A stretch of 64,000 nt of DNA from Pseudohongiella nitratireducens (GTDB lineage: Bacteria > Pseudomonadota > Gammaproteobacteria > Pseudomonadales > Pseudohongiellaceae): the NCBI RefSeq assembly GCF_001642735.1, contig NZ_LWHM01000001.1, positions 186,001-250,000 on the forward strand, given 5' to 3'. The translations under genes were made by a program, and so were the position numbers. The notes under the pieces are model-generated. The model worked only from the letters and a program-made list of their open reading frames with translations, had not been told where the DNA came from and did no database searches. Positions 8,495 to 17,642 of this stretch are shown here, one piece after another; the stretch's first letter is position 1, and the number at the start of each line of letters is the position of its first letter.

Positions 8495-8842
8495 GGTTGC
8501 CCGTACGCAAGGAATTTAGTCGATGACAGTGAACAATATCCTTGCAGTACGCAGCATATCTAGCCCCGTTTTCTATACTAAATTCGAGGTTATATTCTTA
8601 CGATATTTCCATGCCGTACAGACCGCCATAAAATCTGGCTCAGCACTCACAAATACCCTTCCCTCAACCTTATCTAAACCTTATCTAAACCTTATCTAAA
8701 CCTTATCTAAAACTTATCTTTTACCCTTTGCTGAACCTTTACTAATTTCACAGTTTACTCTTGACTAAAACCCAGCACACAGAAGGCCTATGTTACTGAA
8801 TTTGCTATTATTTTATAAATACCATTCAGACCTTCCCAGATT
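8495..8842. other. Gene-free stretch between integrase and YfjJ-like gene
   Basis: No convincing gene lies here. The stretch is AT-rich and contains the four-and-a-half-copy 11-base tandem repeat described separately. Both flanking genes end in this region (convergent), so it holds no start sites for them. Confidence 0.6.
8667..8721 (+). repeat. 11-bp tandem repeat (ACCTTATCTAA)x4 plus a degenerate copy
   Basis: Four perfect head-to-tail copies of ACCTTATCTAA occupy 8667-8710, followed by a diverged copy reading AACTTATCTTT. The unit equals one helical turn, so bound proteins would line up on one face. It lies between the integrase and the YfjJ-like gene. Iteron-like replication origin or regulator binding array are possibilities; neither is shown by sequence alone. 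Confidence 0.85.
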
Positions 8843-9418
8843 TCAGCCTCTTTTAGCTTTTAAACGACTGAATGAGTAATCATTTGTAGAAGGAGAACGT
8901 CCTGTTTTCGACCTGATTTTGGCCATGTAGCTCAAATGATAAAATGCCTCACTCATGCCCTTACGCTCATCACGACGAACCATGTGAGATTTCATGAAAC
9001 TTGGCCATGGATACCCCCGCGCTTTCATGATTTCAACAACCAGACTTTGTACCCCACGAAACCAACGAACTTTATTCCCATCCAAAAAAATCACAACGTG
9101 ATAATGCTGAACACCTGATTGTCCTGTCTCACGAACCCAGCCCCCCGAAACTCTTGATAACCCATAGCGTCGAGAGAGTCGTTTTTTAAAAACCCTCATC
9201 AAGTCTGATATCCCAGAGTTTTTCTGCTCATACACATGGCAATGAACAACAAATTGGACGACATACACTTTGCAATGAAAGCTAAGCATAGATGCCAAAT
9301 TAGACTGAATCGCACGCAATATTTCGACAAAGCATCCCTGCCCTTTCGATTTATTCGTATTGATCCTGTAGTTTTCACCATTGAGCTCGATTTCGCTATC
9401 CATGATGACGCGCTTCAT
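8843..9418 (-). CDS. YagK/YfjJ-type (inovirus Gp2-like) protein
   Basis: A 191-residue protein of the YagK/YfjJ C-terminal family found in P4-like islands and related to inovirus Gp2-type replication proteins. Seen are YVVQFVVHCHVYEQ near residue 55, an HYHVVIFLDGNK segment near 115 (HUH-like His pair separated by Tyr), MKARGYPW near 145 and the terminal YHLSYMAKIRSKTGR followed by FSRLKAKRG. A role in element replication is inferred from the family. It is the last gene of the leftward alpA operon and overlaps the preceding small ORF by 23 bases. An internal ATG at codon 6 is an alternative start. Confidence 0.75.
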   Translation of the reverse strand: MKRVIMDSEIELNGENYRINTNKSKGQGCFVEILRAIQSNLASMLSFHCKVYVVQFVVHCHVYEQKNSGISDLMRVFKKRLSRRYGLSRVSGGWVRETGQSGVQHYHVVIFLDGNKVRWFRGVQSLVVEIMKARGYPWPSFMKSHMVRRDERKGMSEAFYHLSYMAKIRSKTGRSPSTNDYSFSRLKAKRG

Positions 9419-9638
9419 GCTCAGGGTACTGACCAGGTACTTCCATGTATCTAATCAAGTAAACTTTCTTAAAGATAATATTAAAAACCGAGTTGAAATG
9501 CGCTAAGCCTCTGGACTGCTCGCCGCGCCTTGCTTGACTATGCACCGTCCCAATGGAACAAAAACAGGGGTAGAATTTCGTTGTGGTCCGAATCAGAGCT
9601 TGGAAGTCAGGTAAAGCTAAAATATTTGAACTATCCAT
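9396..9638 (-). CDS. Small hypothetical protein in the alpA operon
   Basis: An 80-residue ORF starting MDSSNILALPDFQ and ending in YLIRYMEVPGQYPEHEARHHG. I do not recognise the family. It is accepted because it fills exactly the gap in a tightly packed operon: its start overlaps the stop of the Cys-rich gene by eight bases (ATGGATAG) and its stop overlaps the YfjJ-like start by 23 bases. An AAGGAG directly abuts the ATG, closer than normal; an in-frame ATG at 9665 is the alternative start. It could be a chance ORF. Confidence 0.42.
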   Translation of the reverse strand: MDSSNILALPDFQALIRTTTKFYPCFCSIGTVHSQARRGEQSRGLAHFNSVFNIIFKKVYLIRYMEVPGQYPEHEARHHG

Positions 9639-9900
9639 CTCCTTGCCCTCTTGAACGCTCAGCATCTGTTAAAAAAACATCAGATCGCTCAGTTTTTTCG
9701 GATTGACGGGACGTGAGATTAGTACTCCGAGCTTTGGTAGCACCTGGCCTCACATTGAACAAGGGGCATGAAAAAGAACGGCAATTTGACACTTGTTTAC
9801 GCCAAGAGCCATAACCTGCGCTTTTGTCGTAGATACAAGCTTTACAGAAGGCATTGACTGCTGGTCGTAACCGAAGGGCTGGGGGCGATAAACGATTCAT
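9631..9900 (-). CDS. Small Cys-rich (zinc-binding-like) element protein
   Basis: An 89-residue basic protein with CKACIYD near residue 19 and, 17-22 residues later, NCRSFSCPLFNVRP. The pattern C-x2-C ... C-x4-C-P-L resembles a small zinc-binding module seen beside AlpA/YfjJ-type genes in island operons (family memory, not checked). Its ATG overlaps the alpA stop by four bases (ATGA), indicating translational coupling. The C-terminal third is Ser/Arg/Thr-rich and probably disordered. Function unknown. Confidence 0.6.
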   Translation of the reverse strand: MNRLSPPALRLRPAVNAFCKACIYDKSAGYGSWRKQVSNCRSFSCPLFNVRPGATKARSTNLTSRQSEKTERSDVFLTDAERSRGQGDG

Positions 9901-10109
9901 AGCTCACCTCCAGTTTGGTTTTTCGCACGACTGCACTCAATTCGTTCTTTAATCCAATCTTGAACCTCACCCTCAATCCATCCTACTGCCCGACCTCCCA
10001 AACTTATCGGTTTCGGGAATTCTCCTTCAGCAACTCGAAGGTAGATCGTGCTTCGAGATAAACCAGTCAAAGCTTTAACACTTGGAAGTCTAAGTATTGA
10101 TTTAGCCAT
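9897..10109 (-). CDS. AlpA-family DNA-binding regulator
   Basis: A 70-residue winged-helix/MerR-like protein of the AlpA/phage regulatory family. RLPSVKALTGLSRSTIYLRVAEGEFPKPISLG is the standard helix-turn-helix region, followed by VGWIEGEVQDWIKERI. AlpA proteins activate excision or integrase expression in P4-like elements. The start at 10109 is set by a strong AAAGGAGG seven bases upstream; an upstream in-frame ATG at 10139 lacks such a site. It heads a leftward operon of four overlapping genes. Confidence 0.9.
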   Translation of the reverse strand: MAKSILRLPSVKALTGLSRSTIYLRVAEGEFPKPISLGGRAVGWIEGEVQDWIKERIECSRAKNQTGGEL

Positions 10110-10205
10110 GTTAGCGCCTCCTTTGGCGTTATTGAACATGGCCGGATAATGCCGAAATAATCATAACTATTGACCGAAATCGGATTTCGACTTTCCGATT
10201 TCGGT

Positions 10206-10982
10206 TTATCTGCTTCTACTTTCAAGCGCTGAATCTATTTGTTTGAGAACACGATTAATCGTGTCGTCAGATACAGGAGAGCCAAGTTCTTCAGTCATTT
10301 TTTGAATAGCGGATGAAATACCTCGCTGTTTATAGTTAATCTTTGCCTCACTGCAAAGTGCGGCTATTAAAATCAGCAATGTATTTCGCTCTTTGCTACC
10401 AAGGCTTGTTTTTCTATCAGTTTTCAATCTGTTTTTTTGGATGTTTTCTTTTGCCTGACTTTCAGATTGAATAAGCGAATCCAAATGAGCACGTTTAAAA
10501 AGCAGTAGATTAGGGAACTCCTTCATCAACTTCCCCCATTTCAGCAGTTCGAAATCGAGTCTATACTCAGGGCTCCAATTTCCATCCCAACGTATATAAA
10601 CAGGTACATTCTGACTACTTTCGAAACTCTCGTCATTCATCCAAGAAAAGATCCAAACGGGCTCATCTTCACCATACCCCCTTTGCATTACACTTCTGGA
10701 AATCGGCTCAGCAAAAAGCTGTCTCAAAAGCTTGCCGTTAACATGATGAGATGAATTCTCGTCAATAGATTCTACGTTGAAAAGCTTATGCGGGTAAGAA
10801 GTCGCCTCTTCCAATCTCAACACATAGACTGCTGGGTCTTTAAAATCCAAATTCATCTCAAACTGTAATGCCGTATACGCTTTGATCAAGGCAGGCAAAG
10901 AGACTTCGATATCGGATAACTTCAAATAAGAAATTGCTTCCTTGGCGTTCAGCCAATCATGTAAATGCAGGAAATGCGACAT
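10206..10982 (-). CDS. Hypothetical protein, island-associated, C-terminal regulator-like segment
   Basis: A 258-residue protein without signal peptide or membrane segments. The N-terminal 150 residues contain WLNAKEAISYLKLS and several aromatic-rich stretches. The C-terminus has a KERNTLLILIAALCSEAKINY block followed by a DDTINRVLKQIDSALESR end. I recall similar endings in hypothetical proteins of genomic islands and proviruses (not checked). It sits between the alpA operon and brxL, same strand, separated from both by 97-191 bases, so it is probably transcribed on its own. No function is assigned. Confidence 0.6.
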   Translation of the reverse strand: MSHFLHLHDWLNAKEAISYLKLSDIEVSLPALIKAYTALQFEMNLDFKDPAVYVLRLEEATSYPHKLFNVESIDENSSHHVNGKLLRQLFAEPISRSVMQRGYGEDEPVWIFSWMNDESFESSQNVPVYIRWDGNWSPEYRLDFELLKWGKLMKEFPNLLLFKRAHLDSLIQSESQAKENIQKNRLKTDRKTSLGSKERNTLLILIAALCSEAKINYKQRGISSAIQKMTEELGSPVSDDTINRVLKQIDSALESRSR

Positions 10983-11173
10983 AATGATATATATCTACAA
11001 ATTGTAATGAATATTTTCACGTTCAATGATTGTTTGCCGTATAACTTTGTAAGCAGGCCATGAGCACTGCCTATTGTCATCAAAGACGACAAATCAACTT
11101 CTTTAATTAAATCACTGTATTTTATAGCGGGTCATTTTGAATAGATTTGTCGTTGATAAGTTCAGTCACAGCC

Positions 11174-13267
11174 TTAACTTTTAAATATATCGATTTTGGT
11201 TTCTAAACACTTTCTCAAAGCCAGATCGTTAACGCCAATAGCAAACCAATTATCAGGTTTTTGATAATAGTCGAGTCCCCGTCCAATCTTGATAACCCAA
11301 CCGTTATCAACGCGAATTTCTCGATCATGCATGTGATCGTTCACTTTTACTTCTAGCTCAACATCAATCTCTATCAGGCTTTGCTTCAGCTCGCTCAGTC
11401 GCTCAGAAAGCTGCTTCACATCGGTCTCTTCATCATAGCTGGTGGTGAGCACAATTTTTCTGACGGAGGGTGCTTTTAAAACAGCCTCACAGAAGCGAAC
11501 AAAATTCTGAACCTGATGAGTCGCGCGAATATAGGGGTCCTCGACTTCAACCTTTTTGGCCCCCAATAGATACGGCCCTATCAGGCTTTCATAGCTGTAC
11601 CCTGTATCACCGTAGTGAATTGTGAAATGTTGCTCCTGCGGCTCCTTAGGCTCGACCACAGCGTCGGCATGAACTACAGGCACCTCTGCCTCCGATTTGT
11701 CAAGGGCAGGCTTAGTTGGTTCCGATGCCTTTGCTTGCCGAGCGTTTTTTTCTGACTTAAACTCTTCAAACTCACCAGCATGGATATTTTTCCTAGAAGG
11801 TTCCTGTGTTGCAGAGGCAGTCTGCGACTCCGGGCAGTAAACTACCTTCTCTTGGCCGTCGGAGGAAATATATGACAGATTGATCAATGCAAATTCATCG
11901 TCTGTCTTGCGCTTATTCATTTGCTCCTTCACACGACGCCGACATTCGACTGCGTAAGATACGTATTCTTCAAACTCATCGTCAGAGGGCGAAGATGATG
12001 GATGCAAAATTTTCAGTAGCCCAGAAACCGTCTTTTTGATCCCCTTCTCATCGCGCCCCTCGACTTCCTTGCCCAACCGGATGCGCTTACTCACCTCTTC
12101 ATAGCGGTTCGTATGCTTGAGTTGATAGTGGAAGGCTTCCGCTAGGTAGTCTGTGATAAACCCGTAGTTATTGGTTAGGAAGTCACTGCTGTTCTTTGGC
12201 ATTTCCCAGCCAGGCAAGTAACAGGCAAAGCGGTCCATTACCGCCAAATCGAATTCCTTGGGCAGGGGCTGGAATAGGTCGTAGACCTCCGAGTTCACCA
12301 CCTGCTGAACCGAAAGGTCCAAGTTGCCTACAAACGCCATTGAGGCATCTGCAATCACTTCCACACCACGGGAGAATCGACCATTCGCCATGAAATCCTT
12401 CATGATCTGAATGGTGTCTGGGTCTTTGACTTTAATACCACCCACTTCATCGAACGCAACGGTATCCCAGAAACCAACAAGGCCTATCTTCTTGCGCTGG
12501 TTGTTATAGAACAACGTGGCTTTAGTTGCCTGACCACCACTGATTAACGTGGAATACGGGGAGAATTCACTAAAGAAATATGACTTACCGGTGCCCCGCG
12601 GCCCCAGCTCGATAAAATTGAAGTTAGGCTCCACCAATGGCAACAAACGAGCCATAAAGTGCATCTTCAACCGCTGAGACAACCTGGTCGGCTCAAGACC
12701 GACGGACCGGAGAATCACATCCATCCAGTCATTACGGCTGAACTCTTCCCTGCCCTCGCAGTACTGCTCAAAGCTGAAGCGGCTCAGCTGGATGGGGCGA
12801 AGGTCTTCGATATAAAAGGCGTAGTCATCTTCCTCGATTTCGTTATAGGCGATGGTCACTTCGCACCAAAGCCCACCCTGCAGCAATCGATCATTGTCCC
12901 GGTAAAACTTTTCAGCAATCGCCACCCGCCGAGAGTCAAAGTTCTCCAGCGCAGCCCAGTGCCTGCGGTCCTTCTCAACGTAATTGACGTGCACCTTGTC
13001 GATAAACCGGTGTTTGCCCTTGGTTGCAACCACTGATTGGGCCCGGTTAGCCTCATTGGGCCGCACATAGTTGTCGTTAAGAGTATCCAGAACCGCCTCA
13101 AGCCCAGCCTGGATCTCGGCTTCCTCATCACTGGCGCAATAGCGGGCAAGCAGAAACTCCAGAACAAACGTAGGCACGTTAGTGCCCTTCTTGATCCGGT
13201 GCAGCAGATCCTTCCGAACTACTTTGCCATCAAAGATTGGCGTTACTTTCTGATCAAGTTCATCCAT
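11174..13267 (-). CDS. brxL: BREX protein BrxL (AAA+ ATPase)
   Basis: A 697-residue BrxL, last gene of the BREX operon. BrxL is an AAA+ DNA-binding motor needed for BREX defence. Visible are Walker A GPRGTGKS (residues 222-229), Walker B FWDTVAFDEVGG (about 266-277) and a charged, probably disordered linker around 480-540. The C-terminal 150 residues contain GDTGYSYESLIGPYL and HDREIRVDNGW...GRGLDYY, which resembles an MIT C-terminal (phospholipase-D-like) domain; I could not identify a Lon Ser/Lys dyad. ATG at 13267 follows the pglZ stop by three bases. brxL after pglZ is the type 1 BREX order. Confidence 0.9.
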   Translation of the reverse strand: MDELDQKVTPIFDGKVVRKDLLHRIKKGTNVPTFVLEFLLARYCASDEEAEIQAGLEAVLDTLNDNYVRPNEANRAQSVVATKGKHRFIDKVHVNYVEKDRRHWAALENFDSRRVAIAEKFYRDNDRLLQGGLWCEVTIAYNEIEEDDYAFYIEDLRPIQLSRFSFEQYCEGREEFSRNDWMDVILRSVGLEPTRLSQRLKMHFMARLLPLVEPNFNFIELGPRGTGKSYFFSEFSPYSTLISGGQATKATLFYNNQRKKIGLVGFWDTVAFDEVGGIKVKDPDTIQIMKDFMANGRFSRGVEVIADASMAFVGNLDLSVQQVVNSEVYDLFQPLPKEFDLAVMDRFACYLPGWEMPKNSSDFLTNNYGFITDYLAEAFHYQLKHTNRYEEVSKRIRLGKEVEGRDEKGIKKTVSGLLKILHPSSSPSDDEFEEYVSYAVECRRRVKEQMNKRKTDDEFALINLSYISSDGQEKVVYCPESQTASATQEPSRKNIHAGEFEEFKSEKNARQAKASEPTKPALDKSEAEVPVVHADAVVEPKEPQEQHFTIHYGDTGYSYESLIGPYLLGAKKVEVEDPYIRATHQVQNFVRFCEAVLKAPSVRKIVLTTSYDEETDVKQLSERLSELKQSLIEIDVELEVKVNDHMHDREIRVDNGWVIKIGRGLDYYQKPDNWFAIGVNDLALRKCLETKIDIFKS

Positions 13268-13270
13268 ACA

Positions 13271-15793
13271 TTACACCGTGTAGTCTGTTTCAAGTTCCAG
13301 CTGGCAGTATACTGCCATGGTCGTTGGGTTGAGGGCTTTCACCTTGAACTTGCCCTCAAACTCCATCTGCATTCGAAGTGTCACTTGCGCTTTCTCACCG
13401 GGGTGCAAAGTTATGGTTCCGGTGGCAGGGTTAACGACTCCGCCAGCCTTAGCCTCGCCCACGACATCGCCTTTCTTAGTCTGAGCTTCGAGCAAAATCT
13501 CAAACTCATCCTCGACAGAGAACATATCCTCGGTCTCAATGCTCAAATCAATGACCGGCATGCGGGTTGTGATGCGTTTTGCGCCATTTTTATAGCTCAA
13601 CACCACATTGGCCTTCTGCACTTTCGGTTGGTCCGCACCACTCAGTTGAAGCGAAATCACGGGCACAACGCATTCCTGCAACGAGACTCCACCGTGGTAA
13701 TACAGCAAACCGGACTTATATGACGCCATAGTTCTGGGGCCGGCTAGCTGAGGGAAATCACCACGAATGCCCGCTTTCTCCGCCGTAATTTGATAGTGCC
13801 CAGGGTCAGACGCCCCCTCGCCCATCAAACAACGCTCATGCACATTGATCCAGTTACCAGGTAACTTCTGGGTGGTGTCACCCGGGCCAGCATGGGTGTT
13901 CATGAAGAAGCCGTGGTCGGTGGCAATAACAACCTCATTAAACCCCTGGTCTTTCAGCTTATGGACCGCCACCCGGATGCGCTTCAGAGCGTTGGAGATT
14001 TCAGTAGGTGCCGTATCAGGGTGATTCTCGAAGTGGCTATCGATCTCGACGGAACGGAGCACCAACAGCTCAATGTCTGGCCCAACCTCGAAACGACTAC
14101 GAACAAACTCCTCCAGGCGTCCTTCCTGGAAACGCTGACCGTAACATTTGCGAATCCAGTCCATACGCTGTGAGACGCTCGTAATCACCTGGTCCCCCAT
14201 CATTGGGATGAGGCTGTTTTCCTTCCGGGTCAGCTTAAGGCTGGAACTCGCTTCCGGCAGCAAGCTTGTCATTCCCACCAGGGTAATGCTGGGTAGTTGT
14301 ACCATTGCCGGTTGAAGATCAATCTTGCCGTCATCCGCCAGCTGGTGCTCTAAAGCAACCCCCAGCTCATAACGCAGAGCATCAACCATTAAGTAGGCAA
14401 TCCGATAACCGCTCTGTTTAAGCTTTGGTGCTACCAACCGGTCAAAGACATCGCTATTGGAGAGGTATCCATGCAGGGGCCAACCGGTGTTCTCAAAATG
14501 CTTGGTGAACGGTCCCTGAACCTTCTCAATCAAGCGACCATACTGCTCCCTAACCCGCTTTTTGACTGGCTCCATCGTGCCCTGGGCATCCTGCCAATCA
14601 AAATCGCTTACCGCTTGCTCAAACTCACGGTGCAGCCTGTCAGCCTCCCGAAGGTGAGACACATAGAACTCAACCAAAGAACCGATACTCTTGGTATGGT
14701 CTGCCAAAACACGGTCGAGATCTTCGCACTTATCAATTAAACCTGAAGCCGCCTTTAGCAGATCCCACTGCGCCTGACTCTCACCCTTACCGGTCCACAC
14801 AGATCCACGATGTCGAGATAAAATCTTGCGCACCTGATCCGTGTCGTCGTTGAGCAGAGCCTCAATCGCCTGGTGCATGAAGGTGCGCTCTTCGAACGGG
14901 AAGGTATCGAGCACACCCAGGTCAACCATGTCGCCGCAATGAGTCCGCAGTTCCAGCTCAGCTTCAATCGCTTCAGCTCGGTCTATGTAAGTGGACTGCG
15001 TTCGACGGTCACTCCTGAGACGCTCACATAAATCCTCTACGAGCTGCCTGGCCTCACCCGGAGCGCGCGGCATGTCTCCCAGAGCTTGCGGAAGCTCCTC
15101 TGGTAGATCGAATGCAAATTCACTGAAAAGCAGATAGGTCCAAAGTTCATCAGCAACCGAACTCCAGGACTTCCCTCTGGTACGCAACTTAAGGCCAATG
15201 CTTGCCTGGAACAAAGCCTTCGCTTCAGAGACCCAGGCATCACTGCCTTTCAATGCCTCTTGCTGCTGTTCACTTGGAACGAGCAGAGCAAACAAAATAT
15301 CTCGGGAAGACTCGACACCGAGCAGAGCGCGCAAATTCGGCCAATCCAATCCGCCACCAATCGCATTAATAACGGCGAAACTGGGGTTGTCATCTTTTTC
15401 GAAGGCGCTGCGGATTTGCGTGGCGTGATCAGGCTTAGCTCGCAAGCACAAACTCAGGTAACTATCGCCGTCCCCCTCCGGAAAAACACCACCGCATGCC
15501 ATATAAACGGAGAACGGATCGCCTTGGCAATGTTCATCCTCTAAGGGCTTTGCGGCGGGAACATACACAAGCATCTGGCTTATATCCGCTCTGCCGAGCT
15601 CTTGGAGACCCGCTAATGCTTCAGCGCGACTGTCCAGACTGGATTCGGTCGCATCGACGACTTTGCACCGCTCACTTGCCATTCCCACACATAGCTCGCG
15701 ATATCGTTGGGCTGGGTCATAAACCACAACCACCTCATTTTTGCTCAGGCGCGGTTGCAATACTTCATCCTGAATAAACTGCTCAATCGTCAC
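13271..15793 (-). CDS. pglZ: BREX phosphatase-like protein PglZ
   Basis: An 840-residue PglZ, the alkaline-phosphatase-superfamily hallmark protein of BREX. The N-terminal half is variable and helical. The core has AYLMVDALRYELGVALE (metal-binding Asp) near residue 470 and VVIATDHGFFMNTHAG near residue 630, both standard PglZ metal-site motifs. The C-terminal 130 residues look like a beta-sandwich domain. The start is a GTG at 15793 that overlaps the end of the upstream brxU-like gene by 11 bases, so the two are translationally coupled. PglZ is essential for BREX defence and methylation in studied systems; its substrate is unsettled. Confidence 0.93.
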   Translation of the reverse strand: MTIEQFIQDEVLQPRLSKNEVVVVYDPAQRYRELCVGMASERCKVVDATESSLDSRAEALAGLQELGRADISQMLVYVPAAKPLEDEHCQGDPFSVYMACGGVFPEGDGDSYLSLCLRAKPDHATQIRSAFEKDDNPSFAVINAIGGGLDWPNLRALLGVESSRDILFALLVPSEQQQEALKGSDAWVSEAKALFQASIGLKLRTRGKSWSSVADELWTYLLFSEFAFDLPEELPQALGDMPRAPGEARQLVEDLCERLRSDRRTQSTYIDRAEAIEAELELRTHCGDMVDLGVLDTFPFEERTFMHQAIEALLNDDTDQVRKILSRHRGSVWTGKGESQAQWDLLKAASGLIDKCEDLDRVLADHTKSIGSLVEFYVSHLREADRLHREFEQAVSDFDWQDAQGTMEPVKKRVREQYGRLIEKVQGPFTKHFENTGWPLHGYLSNSDVFDRLVAPKLKQSGYRIAYLMVDALRYELGVALEHQLADDGKIDLQPAMVQLPSITLVGMTSLLPEASSSLKLTRKENSLIPMMGDQVITSVSQRMDWIRKCYGQRFQEGRLEEFVRSRFEVGPDIELLVLRSVEIDSHFENHPDTAPTEISNALKRIRVAVHKLKDQGFNEVVIATDHGFFMNTHAGPGDTTQKLPGNWINVHERCLMGEGASDPGHYQITAEKAGIRGDFPQLAGPRTMASYKSGLLYYHGGVSLQECVVPVISLQLSGADQPKVQKANVVLSYKNGAKRITTRMPVIDLSIETEDMFSVEDEFEILLEAQTKKGDVVGEAKAGGVVNPATGTITLHPGEKAQVTLRMQMEFEGKFKVKALNPTTMAVYCQLELETDYTV

Positions 15794-17642
15794 TCTGTGG
15801 CTCCTGCTGACTCCAGATCTGGTCCAACGTCGGCTGTTTACCTCGGGTCAATTCCAAAACGGCAGCTTCAACTAACACGGCTCGATCTTTCAGGAACTGA
15901 TCAAAGTCCGCCCTCAGTCGACTCGCCAAAGGCTCTCCTTCGAGATCAGCGTAATGGGCTTTGCTGAGGCACTCGTAGGGAATAAGGTGTGATTTCAAAC
16001 GGGTACGCACCGCATCTTCATTCGACAGGTCGACCCGCTCCTTGATGTATTCCAGAGGGTCTTTTCGACCAATAATTCGGTTGGTTTTCCATGTAATCAA
16101 TGCACAGTTCAAAGCGAGATAGCTGGGAATCTCAGCCTCGGCAAGCAGCGCATCGGGGAAAATATGGTGATACTCACGCTTACGAACATTTCCGTAACTG
16201 ATCCGCTTATCGTCGGCGAAATCATTTGCACCGAAGTAACTGGAAACCGCCAAAATGCCCCGGCGTTCAATGCCGACGTTCTTTGGCCACCCAGCACTGA
16301 TAAGCGAGTCTTGATCTGCCAGCGGGTGCTCCTCTCGGTTAAAGATGGGAACCTGCTTCCAGTCAGCCTCTGTGAAGTCTCGGCGAATCAGCAATTCTTT
16401 CAGCGCCCTGAAGTCCGCGTAAGCCCGCGATGCAGCCGAGTTCTCGTACCGATCGGTGAAGAAAGCAGACCACAGATACGCCCTCAACAGCTCTTCTGCT
16501 TTGGCAACAAAATCCCCATCTTCAGGCACATGCTCGTAAGCTGCCGCCAACACCGCCAGCACAGCATTGGTGGGCAGCCTTGCCTCATCTACTACACCCT
16601 GGCTTTCTAGCAGATTGGCCATTCGCTCCAAACCAACTTCAAGCGTGCCCCAGTTATCCAGCAGGACCTGCTTGTTCATTTCGATCATTCCGCGATTATT
16701 CGGCAGCTTTTCCTGAAGCAGAGCGGATGTGGCCAGAATCAGGTTGCGGACATCCCCATAGCGCATCGCTTTGGGACAGGATTCCACCAACTCTTGTTCT
16801 AAATCGTGGAGTGAGCGTTGGGCGATGCTCTCTACTTCTGCAACGATGATGTCGTACAGGGACAGCGGTTTACTGTTGGTATTCATGTTGATGAATACCT
16901 GCAAAGCGACATCTTTACTGGTCTGTGCTGGCAGGGATAGATACGGCAAGTTGAAGTGCTTTACACGTTCCCGCAGCTCAGAAATCTGAGCCTTGAGCCT
17001 GTCTTTAACCGCGGTATACGCCTTGTACTTCTTCAGAGCCTCTGGCTCGTCATCAGCCGGTTCAAGAGACGCTGTGGCTTCGGTTATCCACTGATCCACT
17101 TCGCTGGATAGATCTTCAGGACGGAGAAGGTCAATTGGGATCAACCCCCTGTCCAAGCACTTAGCAGGCTCATCAGACCAAATGGGTCGACGGGTGCCGT
17201 TGTTCGCGGTCCAGCGATTCTGTGAGCGAATGGAAATGTCGCGCTCTTCATTCCCTTCCAGTGATTTATCAAACTCCGGAAGGTGCACGAAAAAAGTCAC
17301 CCACTCATAGTTGTTGTGCATGCTCCGCCAAAAAGCAGTCAGTCGCTGCTGTCCATCAAGCAGGTGCTGGTTGACGGTACCTGGCGAGGCGGGATCAGCC
17401 GTAGAGATATAGCGAGAAAGAAACTTCTCCTCACCGGCCACTTCCAGCGCCAAGGTAACCCCAACGGGTAAGTTGTGGATGATCGTATCCAGAAAACTCG
17501 CAACTCGATGACGATCCCAGGCCTCGTATCTCTGGAACCTAGGGAGCTTTACGTAACCATGCTGGATGTTTTGAAACCACACCCCCAAGGGACGATCTTG
17601 CGCTTTGCTGGATTGCTGCATTGCAGTATTACCGTGACTCAC
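15783..17642 (-). CDS. brxU: GmrSD/BrxU-like DUF262-DUF1524 protein (probable type IV restriction enzyme)
   Basis: About 619 residues. N-terminal DUF262 (ParB-like nucleotidase fold) with LPRFQRYEAWD near residue 35-45 and DGQQRLTAF near residue 100. C-terminal DUF1524 HNH-type nuclease region with REYHHIFPDALL, then NCALITWKTNRIIG. GmrSD and BrxU enzymes of this build cut modified phage DNA, complementing BREX, which acts on unmodified DNA. BrxU of the Escherichia fergusonii system occupies the same place between pglX and pglZ. GTG at 17642 has AGGGGG seven bases upstream and overlaps the preceding gene by 14 bases; ATG at 17621 is an alternative. The symbol is by analogy. Confidence 0.8.
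   Translation of the reverse strand: MSHGNTAMQQSSKAQDRPLGVWFQNIQHGYVKLPRFQRYEAWDRHRVASFLDTIIHNLPVGVTLALEVAGEEKFLSRYISTADPASPGTVNQHLLDGQQRLTAFWRSMHNNYEWVTFFVHLPEFDKSLEGNEERDISIRSQNRWTANNGTRRPIWSDEPAKCLDRGLIPIDLLRPEDLSSEVDQWITEATASLEPADDEPEALKKYKAYTAVKDRLKAQISELRERVKHFNLPYLSLPAQTSKDVALQVFINMNTNSKPLSLYDIIVAEVESIAQRSLHDLEQELVESCPKAMRYGDVRNLILATSALLQEKLPNNRGMIEMNKQVLLDNWGTLEVGLERMANLLESQGVVDEARLPTNAVLAVLAAAYEHVPEDGDFVAKAEELLRAYLWSAFFTDRYENSAASRAYADFRALKELLIRRDFTEADWKQVPIFNREEHPLADQDSLISAGWPKNVGIERRGILAVSSYFGANDFADDKRISYGNVRKREYHHIFPDALLAEAEIPSYLALNCALITWKTNRIIGRKDPLEYIKERVDLSNEDAVRTRLKSHLIPYECLSKAHYADLEGEPLASRLRADFDQFLKDRAVLVEAAVLELTRGKQPTLDQIWSQQEPQSDD

Noticed and set aside
8667-8721. Tandem repeat as a CRISPR array
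   Set aside because: Units are contiguous with no spacers and only 11 bases long; there are no cas genes.
13037-13723. 228-codon rightward ORF across the pglZ-brxL junction
   Set aside because: Antisense to two well-supported BREX genes, no motifs.
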